A stretch of 32,627 bases of DNA from an uncultured Lachnospiraceae bacterium (GCA_947164605.1 CAMUXE010000021.1:1-32627); one strand, 5' to 3'. Positions 8,244 to 17,482 are shown, numbered from the stretch's first letter. Notes: a model not told the origin generated them from the sequence alone. Program-made: numbers and translations.

Positions 8244-9329
8244 TTATTCGGGATTTTTTTCATTATTTTCACTATTCTTTTTCTCATCATTGTCAAGCTT
8301 CTTTTCCTCTTCTTTTAGTTTTGCATTAGCAAAAGCGCAAAGCAGAATCACGAAAAATGCTGCAATAAGAACAAGTACTACAAGGGTTGAATGATTGCTT
8401 ATATTCTCCTTAAGCTTATTGACAGTGTTAGCTGGCTTGCCATTAGACAAGGTGTTTAAGACCTTGCCTTCCTTATCAGTCAAGGGCTGATCACTGCTTG
8501 TTTGATTCTCACTCTGGGCATTTTCCCTGTTTATTGCCTGTCCATCTGAATTTGTCTGCCTTTGATTGCTTGAGCTAGTCTGGGATGTCTGATTTGTTGA
8601 AGCATTTGCCGAATTATTAGCAAGGACCTCAACTTCCTTCTTCTCATCTACCTGAATAGCCTCATTGTCAATACCACTTGGCTCAAGAGAACCTCCATTC
8701 CACTTTAGGTCAGGGTTTACATTGCCATTTTTGTCATACATAAACACTCCGCCTAAAATCTTGCCAATATCAAAATTGCCAGTGCCGTCAGATACTATAT
8801 TAGCGCCACCTTTTATATCAATATTGTCAGCCTGTCTTCCATCCATAAGCTCAAGATCTGACAGATAAAAGGCTTTTGTAGCATCAAGGATTGGCTTTTT
8901 TGCAGTGAAGGAAGCTGTATATATTACATTAGTAGATCTGACAAGTGGATCTGAAAGATTAAGATATTGATAATCAAGTACGTTGCCATCCACTTTCAAA
9001 ACCGAAAAGCCCATACCGCCATTAGTCGAAGCAACCATCTGAAATGATGACTTATCAGCCTCAAGACTGCTTGTATCAAAGCCAAAGTCAATTATCATAG
9101 TTGTTATGTCATTGTAGAAATTTTCATTATAGTTGTTAAAAACTAAAGCGACATCTACCTTATCGCCTGCGGCAAAATTACCGCCAGACACCCTAAGTTC
9201 AGCTGACAGGACATCATTGCTTGCATAAGCCTTTCTAACATGCAGTGGATTACATATAAAAACTAAGCACAGAACAAAGAAACAAATCGCCTTTGCAAGC
9301 AAGTGCACATAGCCACTTTTTTTAATCAT
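8244..9329 (-). CDS. Membrane-anchored cohesin-like surface protein
   Basis: 361 residues from the ATG at 9329, which has GGAG seven bases upstream. An in-frame extension to 9455 exists but runs through the ilvC terminator and lacks a ribosome site, so it is rejected. A signal peptide (about 1-36, AYA-S) is followed by a cohesin-like beta domain (about 40-180). It contains AAGDKVDVALVFNNY, the counterpart of the PGDTVKVTVVVDSF strand pair in the neighbours. A Ser/Thr/Asn/Gln-rich linker (about 235-283) spans the wall, then a membrane helix (about 314-334) and a Lys/Glu-rich cytoplasmic tail anchor it. Unlike the large scaffold it has no repeats and no sortase-like motif, so it is a shorter display platform held in the membrane. 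No dockerin. The dockerin-binding role is inferred from domain similarity and gene context. Confidence 0.75.
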   Translation of the reverse strand: MIKKSGYVHLLAKAICFFVLCLVFICNPLHVRKAYASNDVLSAELRVSGGNFAAGDKVDVALVFNNYNENFYNDITTMIIDFGFDTSSLEADKSSFQMVASTNGGMGFSVLKVDGNVLDYQYLNLSDPLVRSTNVIYTASFTAKKPILDATKAFYLSDLELMDGRQADNIDIKGGANIVSDGTGNFDIGKILGGVFMYDKNGNVNPDLKWNGGSLEPSGIDNEAIQVDEKKEVEVLANNSANASTNQTSQTSSSNQRQTNSDGQAINRENAQSENQTSSDQPLTDKEGKVLNTLSNGKPANTVNKLKENISNHSTLVVLVLIAAFFVILLCAFANAKLKEEEKKLDNDEKKNSENNEKNPE

Positions 9330-9385
9330 AATCTTTCTCCAAACTAGTATTAATCGAATCTTTAGCAAAAAGCTAAGACAGAAGT

Positions 9386-9432
9386 AAAAAAGGGTGAATG
9401 ACAGCAAGCAAAAGCCACTGCCAATCACCCTA
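9386..9432 (-). terminator. Intrinsic terminator after ilvC
   Basis: On the minus strand a hairpin with outer arms AGGGTGA and TCACCCT, extended imperfectly inward, is followed by six T (from A at 9386-9391). It ends the ilvN-ilvC transcript 29 bases past the ilvC stop codon. Confidence 0.8.
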
Positions 9433-9460
9433 AAGAATTTAATTATAGATAGCAATCAAA

Positions 9461-10501
<1,041 letters not shown>

Positions 10502-10512
10502 TTAATAAAAAT

Positions 10513-11004
10513 TTATTTTAAACTTGCAGTTCCTCTTGCAAGGCCAGTAATACCAGTTCTTGCGAGTTCTGTAATTTTAAAATCAGATAAAAGTTCGATA
10601 AAAGCATTGAGTTTGCTCTGTGAACCTGTAAGCTCAACAATTACCGAATCAGTTGATACATCTACAATATTAGCTCTAAAAATATCGCTTATAGATGCAA
10701 TCTCAGATCTTCTTGTCGAATCACACAAAACCTTGACTAAGATAAGTTCTCTGCAGACTGAAGAATCAGCTGGAAGCTCAACTATCTCCTTAACATCGAT
10801 AATTTTACGCATCTGCTTCTCGATCTGTTCAAGAACATCCTCCTCACCAGTAACAGTGATTGTCATTCTTGAAAGAGAAGGATCTGTTGTCTCACCTACT
10901 GTAAGACTGTCAATATTATAGCCTCTTCTACTAAAAAGTCCGGCTACTCGGCTCAAAACGCCTGATGAATTCTCAACTAAAATTGAAAATACTGCATGTC
11001 TCAT
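10513..11004 (-). CDS. ilvN: Acetolactate synthase small (regulatory) subunit
   Basis: 163 residues, the normal length. It has an N-terminal ACT domain (about 3-75) with HAVFSILVENSSGVLSRVAG and NIDSLTVG, and a C-terminal small-subunit domain ending TGITGLARG. The protein activates the catalytic subunit IlvB and gives feedback inhibition by valine. IlvB itself is not encoded in the window, so the subunits are split between loci or IlvB lies elsewhere. The ATG has GGAGG eight bases upstream. It is the first gene of the ilvN-ilvC unit. Confidence 0.96.
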   Translation of the reverse strand: MRHAVFSILVENSSGVLSRVAGLFSRRGYNIDSLTVGETTDPSLSRMTITVTGEEDVLEQIEKQMRKIIDVKEIVELPADSSVCRELILVKVLCDSTRRSEIASISDIFRANIVDVSTDSVIVELTGSQSKLNAFIELLSDFKITELARTGITGLARGTASLK

Positions 11005-11029
11005 AATAAAGCCTCCAAAAAATCCTAAC

Positions 11030-11065
11030 GCTGATAAGTATATCAGCTTAAATTTATTAAGTCAA
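11030..11065 (-). promoter_or_regulatory. ilvN promoter with dyad over the -10 box
   Basis: On the minus strand TTGACT (11065-11060), a 17-base spacer and TATACT (11042-11037) form a strong promoter. An 18-base dyad, GCTGATA-TACT-TATCAGC (11047-11030), is centred on the -10, where a bound repressor would block polymerase. The leader is too short for a T-box or peptide attenuator. Confidence 0.7.
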
Positions 11066-11066
11066 A

Positions 11067-12872
11067 TCAAATGTCGTCTAAATTAAACATAAAATGAATA
11101 ATATTCATAAATGTGTATATACAAATCTCATCTGATTTATTCCATTTTCTTTTATACTCGCCAAATATGTCAAAGCAAATGAGGTATCTTCTCCCTTTCT
11201 CGCCCATCAAAATTTGATAGCTAGAGCAGATATTCATGTCCTTCATAGTCTTGTAAACAGTTGGATAATCGAGAGCCAAAGAATTTATGTTGTTGATTGA
11301 ATTACAGCCATATTCGTCAAATATTTTGAGGTAATCTTCATCAAATAAGGTCTCAAGTTTAAAATCATCTTTTGGATAGTGTCCAAAAGCCCTTATATTT
11401 TTCTTATTCCTCTCATTGCAAATAAGCATACCATGTATATTCATGCGGTCCAAAAACTCTTCAATCACAAGTCTTAAGTCATCAAGGCCAGAATTATCCA
11501 GTTTTTTCAACATGTCGACCATCATAGCTGCCTTATCAAAAGACTTCATAAAATCTCCAGTGAGATAAGTCTTGCTATTTTTTGTATTATCATCGATAAG
11601 ATCGCCATGGATTTCCTTTACATAGATAATATATCTATCCTTTCCCTTCTCCTTTGCAATATAGAGGCATGAGTCTGCTATCTTAAAAAGAGAATCATAA
11701 GAGTTTGCATCCTTAGGAAATTCTGAAACACCTATGCTGACCGAAAATTCATAGTTTGGTTTTTCCTTTGCAAAGGCACTTTTCAGTTTCTTTCTAAATG
11801 TTTTTAAAAAGTTCCTAACTTCCTCAATAGACTCATAATCGTTGAGCAGGCATATAAACTCATCTCCGCCAATTCTACCTGTAATACCCTTATTTCCTAT
11901 ACTTCTTTTTAGCTCTGTGGCAAGTGCCAGAATTACTTCATCACCAAAATGGTGGCCATATGAATCATTGACCGACTTGAAATTATCTATATCAATAATT
12001 ATCAAGTATTTTGGCTTCATGTTGCCTTCCTGCTTGGCCTTAAAGATTTCTGCCTTGATATCTTCGGTTACAGCCTTTTTATTTAGAATTCCTGTAAAGG
12101 CATCCATATCAACTTCTTCATTGAAGAGTAATTTTTCATTTTTCTGAACTGAATTTCTGCTTATAATTGTGCCTATAACAAGCTTTTTCTCGCCAGCCTC
12201 ATACATGGTCCTTCCTCTGAAAACCTGAGTTTCACACCATTCACCCTTACTCAAAATACTGTTTGTTATCGTCGATGAAAAAGAGTCCAGTCCTGACCTT
12301 ATATCAGAGATTAATTTGTGAAAGTTCTCCTCCTCATCAGGGGCAAGATAGGCATTGCTTATAACATTATTCTCAAAAATTTCCAGTTTGCTTTTTTCAA
12401 GGACCTCAACTCTGCCATAGGCATAATAATAGATTGTAAATATATGGCTTTCAAAATCATACTTAAAAAGCTTCTCATCACTGAGATCCATATAGAGCTT
12501 ATACTTTCTGATTTCAAAATCCTGATCCAGATACTTTTCATTCTCATCTATGATGTCTGAAATCATCAGCTTATATGTGGTGTGTTCAAAGCCGGCATTA
12601 GCTGCAACCAGGCGCATCACAACCCATCTGTACTTGTTGTTTCTGACAAGAAGTCTTACAACTATTTTATTTCCAATCTGAGCCTCTTTTACAAGACTTT
12701 CAAATTTACTTCTATCATCTTCATAGATTAGTTTATTCAAGCCATAAAGAGTATTATCCCCCATCAACTTATAAAAAGACTCTGAACCCATACTAATCTT
12801 ATAGTTTTCATAAATCTCACAAGCTACATTTACTTCACACGATTCGTCAACTCTTAAATCTATCTCATCCAT
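11067..12872 (-). CDS. Diguanylate cyclase with N-terminal PAS-like domains and extra C-terminal domain
   Basis: 601 residues, no signal peptide or membrane helix, so cytoplasmic. Two PAS-like sensor domains (about 15-110 and 125-240) precede a GGDEF domain (about 250-420) with intact G335-G-D-E-F and the metal-binding IIIDIDNFKSVND upstream. It should make cyclic di-GMP from GTP. The allosteric RxxD inhibitory site is absent: residues 326-329 are GNKG. After the GGDEF domain about 180 further residues (about 420-601) look like a GAF-type sensor (GMLICNERNKK...YQILMGEKGRRYLICFD), an unusual placement. The ATG has GGAGG six bases upstream. It lies 21 bases downstream of the CBS-domain gene and probably shares its transcript. 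No phosphodiesterase or PilZ gene is nearby. Confidence 0.88.
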   Translation of the reverse strand: MDEIDLRVDESCEVNVACEIYENYKISMGSESFYKLMGDNTLYGLNKLIYEDDRSKFESLVKEAQIGNKIVVRLLVRNNKYRWVVMRLVAANAGFEHTTYKLMISDIIDENEKYLDQDFEIRKYKLYMDLSDEKLFKYDFESHIFTIYYYAYGRVEVLEKSKLEIFENNVISNAYLAPDEEENFHKLISDIRSGLDSFSSTITNSILSKGEWCETQVFRGRTMYEAGEKKLVIGTIISRNSVQKNEKLLFNEEVDMDAFTGILNKKAVTEDIKAEIFKAKQEGNMKPKYLIIIDIDNFKSVNDSYGHHFGDEVILALATELKRSIGNKGITGRIGGDEFICLLNDYESIEEVRNFLKTFRKKLKSAFAKEKPNYEFSVSIGVSEFPKDANSYDSLFKIADSCLYIAKEKGKDRYIIYVKEIHGDLIDDNTKNSKTYLTGDFMKSFDKAAMMVDMLKKLDNSGLDDLRLVIEEFLDRMNIHGMLICNERNKKNIRAFGHYPKDDFKLETLFDEDYLKIFDEYGCNSINNINSLALDYPTVYKTMKDMNICSSYQILMGEKGRRYLICFDIFGEYKRKWNKSDEICIYTFMNIIHFMFNLDDI

Positions 12873-12893
12873 AGAAGTCCTCCATGCAAATCC

Positions 12894-13754
12894 TTAAGCC
12901 AAATACTGAAGCCTTATCTTTTTGATCATCCTGTTTTTTACTTCTAACACCTTAAATTTCAAGTTCTTGTATGTGCATTCAAAATCGTCTGTATCCTGAG
13001 GTATTCTTCCCATCCTGTATAGGATATAGCCATTAATTGTATCGATGTCGTTGACATTGAATTCTATATTAAAGAGCTCCTCAATCTCGCTCAACTCAGT
13101 CATTCCATCAACTATATATGAGCCATTGCTCTCCTTGACTATAAGACACTCATCTTCATCGTATTCATCAAAGATATTTCCGACTATCTCTTCTAAGATA
13201 TCTTCCATAGTGATAATTCCTGAAGTCTGGCCGTATTCATCTACAACTATGGCCATATGTTGCTTTTCTGACTGCATCTCTCTGAAGAGCTGACTGACAT
13301 TTCTTGTCTCTGGCACGAATACAGCCTGAAACATGACCTTGTCTGTCAGATTCTTCAACTTTTCATTTCTAAGTCCCTGATCTGCATATATCTTTATCAA
13401 GTCTCTGATATGCAAAATTCCGACAACATTGTTCAAATCCCCTGAATATATAGGATATCTTGAAAAGTTTTCATTGATTATAAGCTGAAAGGTCTCTTCA
13501 ACCGTCTTCTCATCGTCAATGGCAACTATATTGTTTCTATGAGTCATAACATCATGAGCCCGCTTATCGCCGAACTCTATGATATTGCTAATCATCTCAG
13601 CTTCATTCTCTTTGAGCACACCATTCTCATGGCCTTCATTGACAAGATCTATCAATTCCTCTTCAGAAAATTCCTCTTTTTCCTTCCCCTTAATCTTATC
13701 AATAAAATCAACTAAAAAATTCTTCTTATCATCACTGGGGTGACCGTCTAGCAT
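12894..13754 (-). CDS. CorC/HlyC-type CBS domain protein without membrane domain
   Basis: 286 residues. After a short acidic N-terminus (about 30-60) come two CBS domains (about 68-195; RAHDVMTHRNNIVAID, SRYPIYSGDLNNVVGIL, MAIVVDEYGQTSGIITMEDILEEIVGNI). A CorC_HlyC domain (about 205-286) completes it. CBS pairs usually bind adenine nucleotides. Gram-positive relatives are normally fused to a DUF21/CNNM membrane domain linked to Mg2+ or Co2+ efflux; this one has no hydrophobic segment and so resembles the soluble CorC layout. Its partner transporter is not visible in the window. The ATG has GAGAGG six bases upstream. It is first in a probable two-gene unit with the diguanylate cyclase. Confidence 0.88.
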   Translation of the reverse strand: MLDGHPSDDKKNFLVDFIDKIKGKEKEEFSEEELIDLVNEGHENGVLKENEAEMISNIIEFGDKRAHDVMTHRNNIVAIDDEKTVEETFQLIINENFSRYPIYSGDLNNVVGILHIRDLIKIYADQGLRNEKLKNLTDKVMFQAVFVPETRNVSQLFREMQSEKQHMAIVVDEYGQTSGIITMEDILEEIVGNIFDEYDEDECLIVKESNGSYIVDGMTELSEIEELFNIEFNVNDIDTINGYILYRMGRIPQDTDDFECTYKNLKFKVLEVKNRMIKKIRLQYLA

Positions 13755-13813
13755 AATAATCCTCTCTTAAAAAATCTTAAATTTATAATTACATAACATG
13801 ATACATTAATACT

Positions 13814-13843
13814 ACATTACACTTGAGTATCTTCAAGTGTCAA
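13814..13843 (-). promoter_or_regulatory. Promoter of the corC-like gene with FNR/CRP-like dyad
   Basis: On the minus strand TTGACA (13843-13838), an 18-base spacer and TAATGT (13819-13814). A perfect 22-base dyad, ACACTTGA-N6-TCAAGTGT (13840-13819), overlaps the -35 and fills the spacer. Its core TTGA-N6-TCAA has the half-site spacing of CRP/FNR-family boxes, in a position expected for repression. The match to that family is inference. Confidence 0.5.
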
Positions 13844-13877
13844 TGAATGAATATTTAACATTTTGTAAATATTGCTA

Positions 13878-15065
13878 TTAAATATTAAGCTTCCAATTTT
13901 CATGGAAATAATCGTGGCTGCCAACATATTTGCCGTTTGCATAATAATTCCTTGGTATACGCTTATTGAGATCGCAAACGAACTCGTAGTTAAAGGTTGA
14001 AGCAAGCTGAGCTATCTCCTCAACGCTTATAGACTCGTTTCCGTCAAGTCCAATCAAGGTGACAGAGTCATTTCTTTGAATTCCAACAATATCAGTAACA
14101 TCAACCATCATCTGGTCCATGCAGACTCTGCCCACAATTGGAGCCTTTTGGCCTCTAATTAAGACATAGCCCTTAGATGAGAGAGCCCTTGGATATCCAT
14201 CACCATATCCAACTGAGATTGTAGCAAGCTTAGTCTCTCTCTCTGTGACAAATGTTCTGCCATAGCTCACGCCCTCGCCCGCAGGGACAGTCTTTACCAT
14301 AGTGACATGGCTCTTGAGTTCAAGAGCCGACTTGAGCTCAACCCTTGACTTGTCGACCTCATCAGATGGATACATGCCATACATAGCAATTCCCAGTCTT
14401 ACAAGATCCATGCCAATCATACTCTCTGGCATATCGATAATAGCTGCAGAGTTTGAACAATGCTTGTATTCAAAATCAATCCCTTGCTCGTGGAGCTTTT
14501 CTATAATCATATTAAAGCGCTGCAACTGAAGTTTTGCCTGAGTCTTGTCTGTCTCATCTGAAGTTGCAAAGTGAGTAAAGATTCCCCTAGAGTCGAGATG
14601 TTTTAAGGTTCTAATCCTCTTAATTATCTCTATACTTGTATCATTTGGTTCCAGGCCTATACGGCGCATACCAGTATCAATCTTAATATGGCAAAGAGCT
14701 GTCTTTCCAATTATCTTTGCCTGTTCATCCAACATTTTTGCTGTCTCATAATCAAAGACAGTTGCAGCGATTGAGTTTTCTACCAGGGTTGCGTACTCCT
14801 CAGGATCCACATAGCCAAGAATTATAATAGGCTTATCTATGCCATTTTCCCTGAGATTGACAGCCTCATCAAGAGTAGCAACCGCATATCCCATAACCTG
14901 GTTATAGACTGCCTTAGCAATTGCCACGTCTCCATGGCCATAGCCATCAGCTTTAACAACAGCTATTGCTGAAACTCCCTCCGGTGCGAGTGCCATCAGT
15001 GCATCGACATTGCTCCTGACCTGATCTAAATCTATATCTGAATATACTCTGTAATACTTATTCAT
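13878..15065 (-). CDS. alr: Alanine racemase
   Basis: 395 residues, normal for the PLP fold-type III racemase that makes D-alanine for peptidoglycan. The PLP lysine is K38 in VVKADGYGHG, the catalytic tyrosine is Y268 in GEGVSYGRTF, and the segments IDTGMRRIG and VGRVCMDQMMVDVT are conserved. The second residues MNKYYRV follow a GGGAGAGAG ribosome site that overlaps the end of the preceding gene: only one base separates its stop from this ATG, so the two are translationally coupled. This alr-after-nnr order is common in Clostridia, as far as I recall. No promoter of its own is visible. Confidence 0.97.
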   Translation of the reverse strand: MNKYYRVYSDIDLDQVRSNVDALMALAPEGVSAIAVVKADGYGHGDVAIAKAVYNQVMGYAVATLDEAVNLRENGIDKPIIILGYVDPEEYATLVENSIAATVFDYETAKMLDEQAKIIGKTALCHIKIDTGMRRIGLEPNDTSIEIIKRIRTLKHLDSRGIFTHFATSDETDKTQAKLQLQRFNMIIEKLHEQGIDFEYKHCSNSAAIIDMPESMIGMDLVRLGIAMYGMYPSDEVDKSRVELKSALELKSHVTMVKTVPAGEGVSYGRTFVTERETKLATISVGYGDGYPRALSSKGYVLIRGQKAPIVGRVCMDQMMVDVTDIVGIQRNDSVTLIGLDGNESISVEEIAQLASTFNYEFVCDLNKRIPRNYYANGKYVGSHDYFHENWKLNI

Positions 15066-15066
15066 C

Positions 15067-16767
15067 TTACTCTCTCCCTTTCCTTAGGCAGTTATAAAGC
15101 CAAACTCCGGCCTCTTGTGCCATATCTGATGCCTTGAGGGCATAAACTCCGCTTTTTTGCGCTAAATCATCAGCACATCTTGAATGAATATAGCACCCTA
15201 AAGCTGTGCATTCAAGTAGATTTTTATCCATCAGATTAAATGTGGCAGCCAAAACCCCTGTCAGCACGTCTCCACAGCCAGCAGTTGCCATGCCTGGATT
15301 TCCAGCCTCATTCACAAAAACTCTGTCCCCGTCACTGATAAGCTCTCGACTCCCCTTAAGGACCACAATCGCTTTATATGCCTTGGCTAGCAAAAGACAA
15401 GTGTCTAGTTCATGAGCCTTTATATCTTCAATTGAAATTTCATCTAAATCCTTATCAAATGTGCTTTTTAAGTCATCACTTGGATTTTTTATGGCTTGTA
15501 TCAGTCTTTTTGCCTCTCCTATATGAGGAGTAAGAACTGCCTGCATGCCCGAATCGATTGCCCTAAAATAAGCCTTATTCAGGTCCACATTAGCGGCTAT
15601 TAGATTAAGGCAATCCGCATCTATGATAAATCTTTTAGATCTTTTTTTACCCTTGCCTTTATCATCAAGCTCTTGTCCTTGTAAAGTCTCATTTGAGGCC
15701 AAGGCAAAAAGCTTTTCAGATACTTCAAGTGCAGTCTCATCCTGAGAAAGTCCAGGGCCTATGACAATATTATCTGCAAAGGAATATGCTCCATCAAGCC
15801 CATCCTCATAGCTGTCAAATAGGAGTTCTGGAAGCTGACTTAAAAGAATGGCTCTGTTATCCTTATGGCTGTAGACTTTAACAAGGCCACTCCCCATAGA
15901 GAGGGCCGCCTTTGCAGATAAGGCTGCTGCTCCGCAATATAACTTGGAACCCGCTATAATCAGGACCTTTCCAGCGCTTCCTTTATTCTCGTCCGCCTTG
16001 CGCTCTTTTATGTAAGATGGCAAATCACTGTCCTCAAAGCCATAAGCAAGAGGTTTTATATTATCATTCAGACAAAATCCAATGCCGGCTCTGATCACCT
16101 GACCAGCATAGAGCCTGCCAGGATTTATAAAAAGACCTGCCTTGTAGACGCCAAGACTTATTGTATAGTCACAGGCAAGTGCTCTGCCATACACCTCACC
16201 CTTGCTCGCGTCCAGACCTGACGGAAGATCCAGAGCCAGCTTGATTGCCTTGCTTTTTTCCACCTGGTCAAAAAGGTCATAATATGACCCATCAATCGGC
16301 CTTGACAAACCAACTCCAAAAAGGGCATCGATTATTATGTCATATGAAGTAAGCTCATTTAAGTCAAAATCCTGAGCCCTAAATATCTCAACTTGGCTTT
16401 TTTCTGCAATTTCTAACTGAGTCTGATTTTCAGGGCTTCTTCTGTGTCCCTTGCTGTAGTCAAGCACTGCTGCCTCAAGGCTCAGCTTGCTCTCCTCTTC
16501 TAAGAAAGAGAGTCCTGCCCTCATAAGATTATCATTCATAATAATTCTAGCAGTCGCTATACCGTCTGCGCCGTTATTACCTGAGCCACACAGAGCAAGA
16601 ATTCTAACCTTTTCCTTTGAAGAAAATTCTTTTACGGCAATTTTTTTTACAAGCTTAGCAGTCGCAAAAGCAGCCCTCTCCATTAAAACTAAGGAGGAGA
16701 GGCCTACATCTTCAATTGTATACTGATCTATCATCTTGCTTTCTTCAGAACCATAAAATACCTTCAT
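15067..16767 (-). CDS. nnrD: Bifunctional NAD(P)HX epimerase / ADP-dependent NAD(P)HX dehydratase
   Basis: 566 residues, a full fusion of the two repair activities. The N-terminal YjeF_N epimerase domain (about 1-215) carries GSGNNGADG (61-69), which interconverts S- and R-NAD(P)HX. The C-terminal ribokinase-like dehydratase (about 240-560) carries GSAGKVLIIAGS and NPGMATAGCGDVLTG (490-504, catalytic D500), which restores NAD(P)H using ADP or ATP. A charged insert (DDKGKGKKRSKR, about 365-376) interrupts the second domain. The ATG has GAGGATG nearby. It lies about 33 bases past a terminator hairpin, with no promoter visible in between, so it may depend on read-through from the rex unit or on a promoter I cannot recognise. 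Confidence 0.95.
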   Translation of the reverse strand: MKVFYGSEESKMIDQYTIEDVGLSSLVLMERAAFATAKLVKKIAVKEFSSKEKVRILALCGSGNNGADGIATARIIMNDNLMRAGLSFLEEESKLSLEAAVLDYSKGHRRSPENQTQLEIAEKSQVEIFRAQDFDLNELTSYDIIIDALFGVGLSRPIDGSYYDLFDQVEKSKAIKLALDLPSGLDASKGEVYGRALACDYTISLGVYKAGLFINPGRLYAGQVIRAGIGFCLNDNIKPLAYGFEDSDLPSYIKERKADENKGSAGKVLIIAGSKLYCGAAALSAKAALSMGSGLVKVYSHKDNRAILLSQLPELLFDSYEDGLDGAYSFADNIVIGPGLSQDETALEVSEKLFALASNETLQGQELDDKGKGKKRSKRFIIDADCLNLIAANVDLNKAYFRAIDSGMQAVLTPHIGEAKRLIQAIKNPSDDLKSTFDKDLDEISIEDIKAHELDTCLLLAKAYKAIVVLKGSRELISDGDRVFVNEAGNPGMATAGCGDVLTGVLAATFNLMDKNLLECTALGCYIHSRCADDLAQKSGVYALKASDMAQEAGVWLYNCLRKGRE

Positions 16768-16792
16768 AAATCATCCTCACGCATCTCAATAC

Positions 16793-16823
16793 GAAAATAA
16801 CCCCCGCTACTATGAGCGGGGGC
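16793..16823 (-). terminator. Intrinsic terminator after the coiled-coil gene
   Basis: GC-rich hairpin GCCCCCGCT-(loop)-AGCGGGGG followed on the minus strand by TTATTTT. It closes the rex unit 21 bases past the stop codon, close upstream of the nnrD start. Confidence 0.85.
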
Positions 16824-16843
16824 AAAAACCAACACATCAGCAG

Positions 16844-17446
16844 CTATTTTGCATCATTGATTGCATCTAGCTGACTCATTACCTCCGGGCCAAATATGTT
16901 ATGCATTCCGCTATACAAAGCCTCGTTAGTATTTTCTTTATCCTGTTTTATCAAAAGATTCCTCTTAAGCTTAATCCTTGCAGCCTTAATCCACTTATCA
17001 AGAACGTCCAAATCCTCTCTGTTGGCATTAATTTTAGCAAAGCAAACCTTAGCAGTCTCTATCATCAAATGCTCATTGGCATCTGCTATCTGGCGTGGAA
17101 GTTCTAACTCCTCATCCTCGAGATTTGCAATCTTCTCCTTAGCCTCAACTATAAGCTTTTGAGACTGATCCATCATCTTTTTATGTTTCTTATCGTTATT
17201 ATCATCCTCCATGTTTTCAACTACATCCTGGATGAGCTGGCTTTTAATCTTCTTGACATCTCTTATATCATTTGTGATTTGACCCTGTCTTTTAAGGAGC
17301 TCATTGAGTCTGCCTTCCCAAAACTTGATCTCATCAGTCTTATATTCATCAGTGATCAGCTGATACCATCTCTTATCAAGAGTCAATGCAGCCACTGAGC
17401 GAAAAGCACTTTTATCTTTAATTGAATCTACTGAAATTTCAGCCAT
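16844..17446 (-). CDS. Unrecognised coiled-coil protein co-transcribed with rex
   Basis: 200 residues, almost wholly helical and charged, with no signal peptide, membrane helix or cysteine-rich motif (one Cys). A predicted coiled coil covers about 40-170, broken by an Asp/Asn/Lys-rich turn (about 80-92). The C-terminus (NEALYSGMHNIFGPEVMSQLDAIND) looks amphipathic. I do not recognise the family. It starts 36 bases downstream of rex with AAGGG before the ATG, and a strong terminator follows, so it should be under Rex control. A structural or adaptor role in the cytoplasm is all the sequence suggests. Confidence 0.75.
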   Translation of the reverse strand: MAEISVDSIKDKSAFRSVAALTLDKRWYQLITDEYKTDEIKFWEGRLNELLKRQGQITNDIRDVKKIKSQLIQDVVENMEDDNNDKKHKKMMDQSQKLIVEAKEKIANLEDEELELPRQIADANEHLMIETAKVCFAKINANREDLDVLDKWIKAARIKLKRNLLIKQDKENTNEALYSGMHNIFGPEVMSQLDAINDAK

Positions 17447-17482
17447 GTTGACATCCCTTTCATTTCTTGTGCAGCATTCTTA

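Noticed and set aside
2401-9329. A true cellulosome gene cluster
   Set aside because: No glycoside hydrolase, carbohydrate esterase with dockerin or multi-cohesin scaffoldin is present; each scaffold has one cohesin-like domain only.
9330-9455. Longer N-terminus for the membrane-anchored cohesin-like protein
   Set aside because: It would put a second hydrophobic segment before the signal peptide, runs through the ilvC terminator hairpin and has no ribosome site; the ATG at 9329 has GGAG.
11005-11066. T-box leader for ilvN
   Set aside because: Only about 60 bases separate the genes, and the leader after the -10 is about 25 bases, too short for a T-box.
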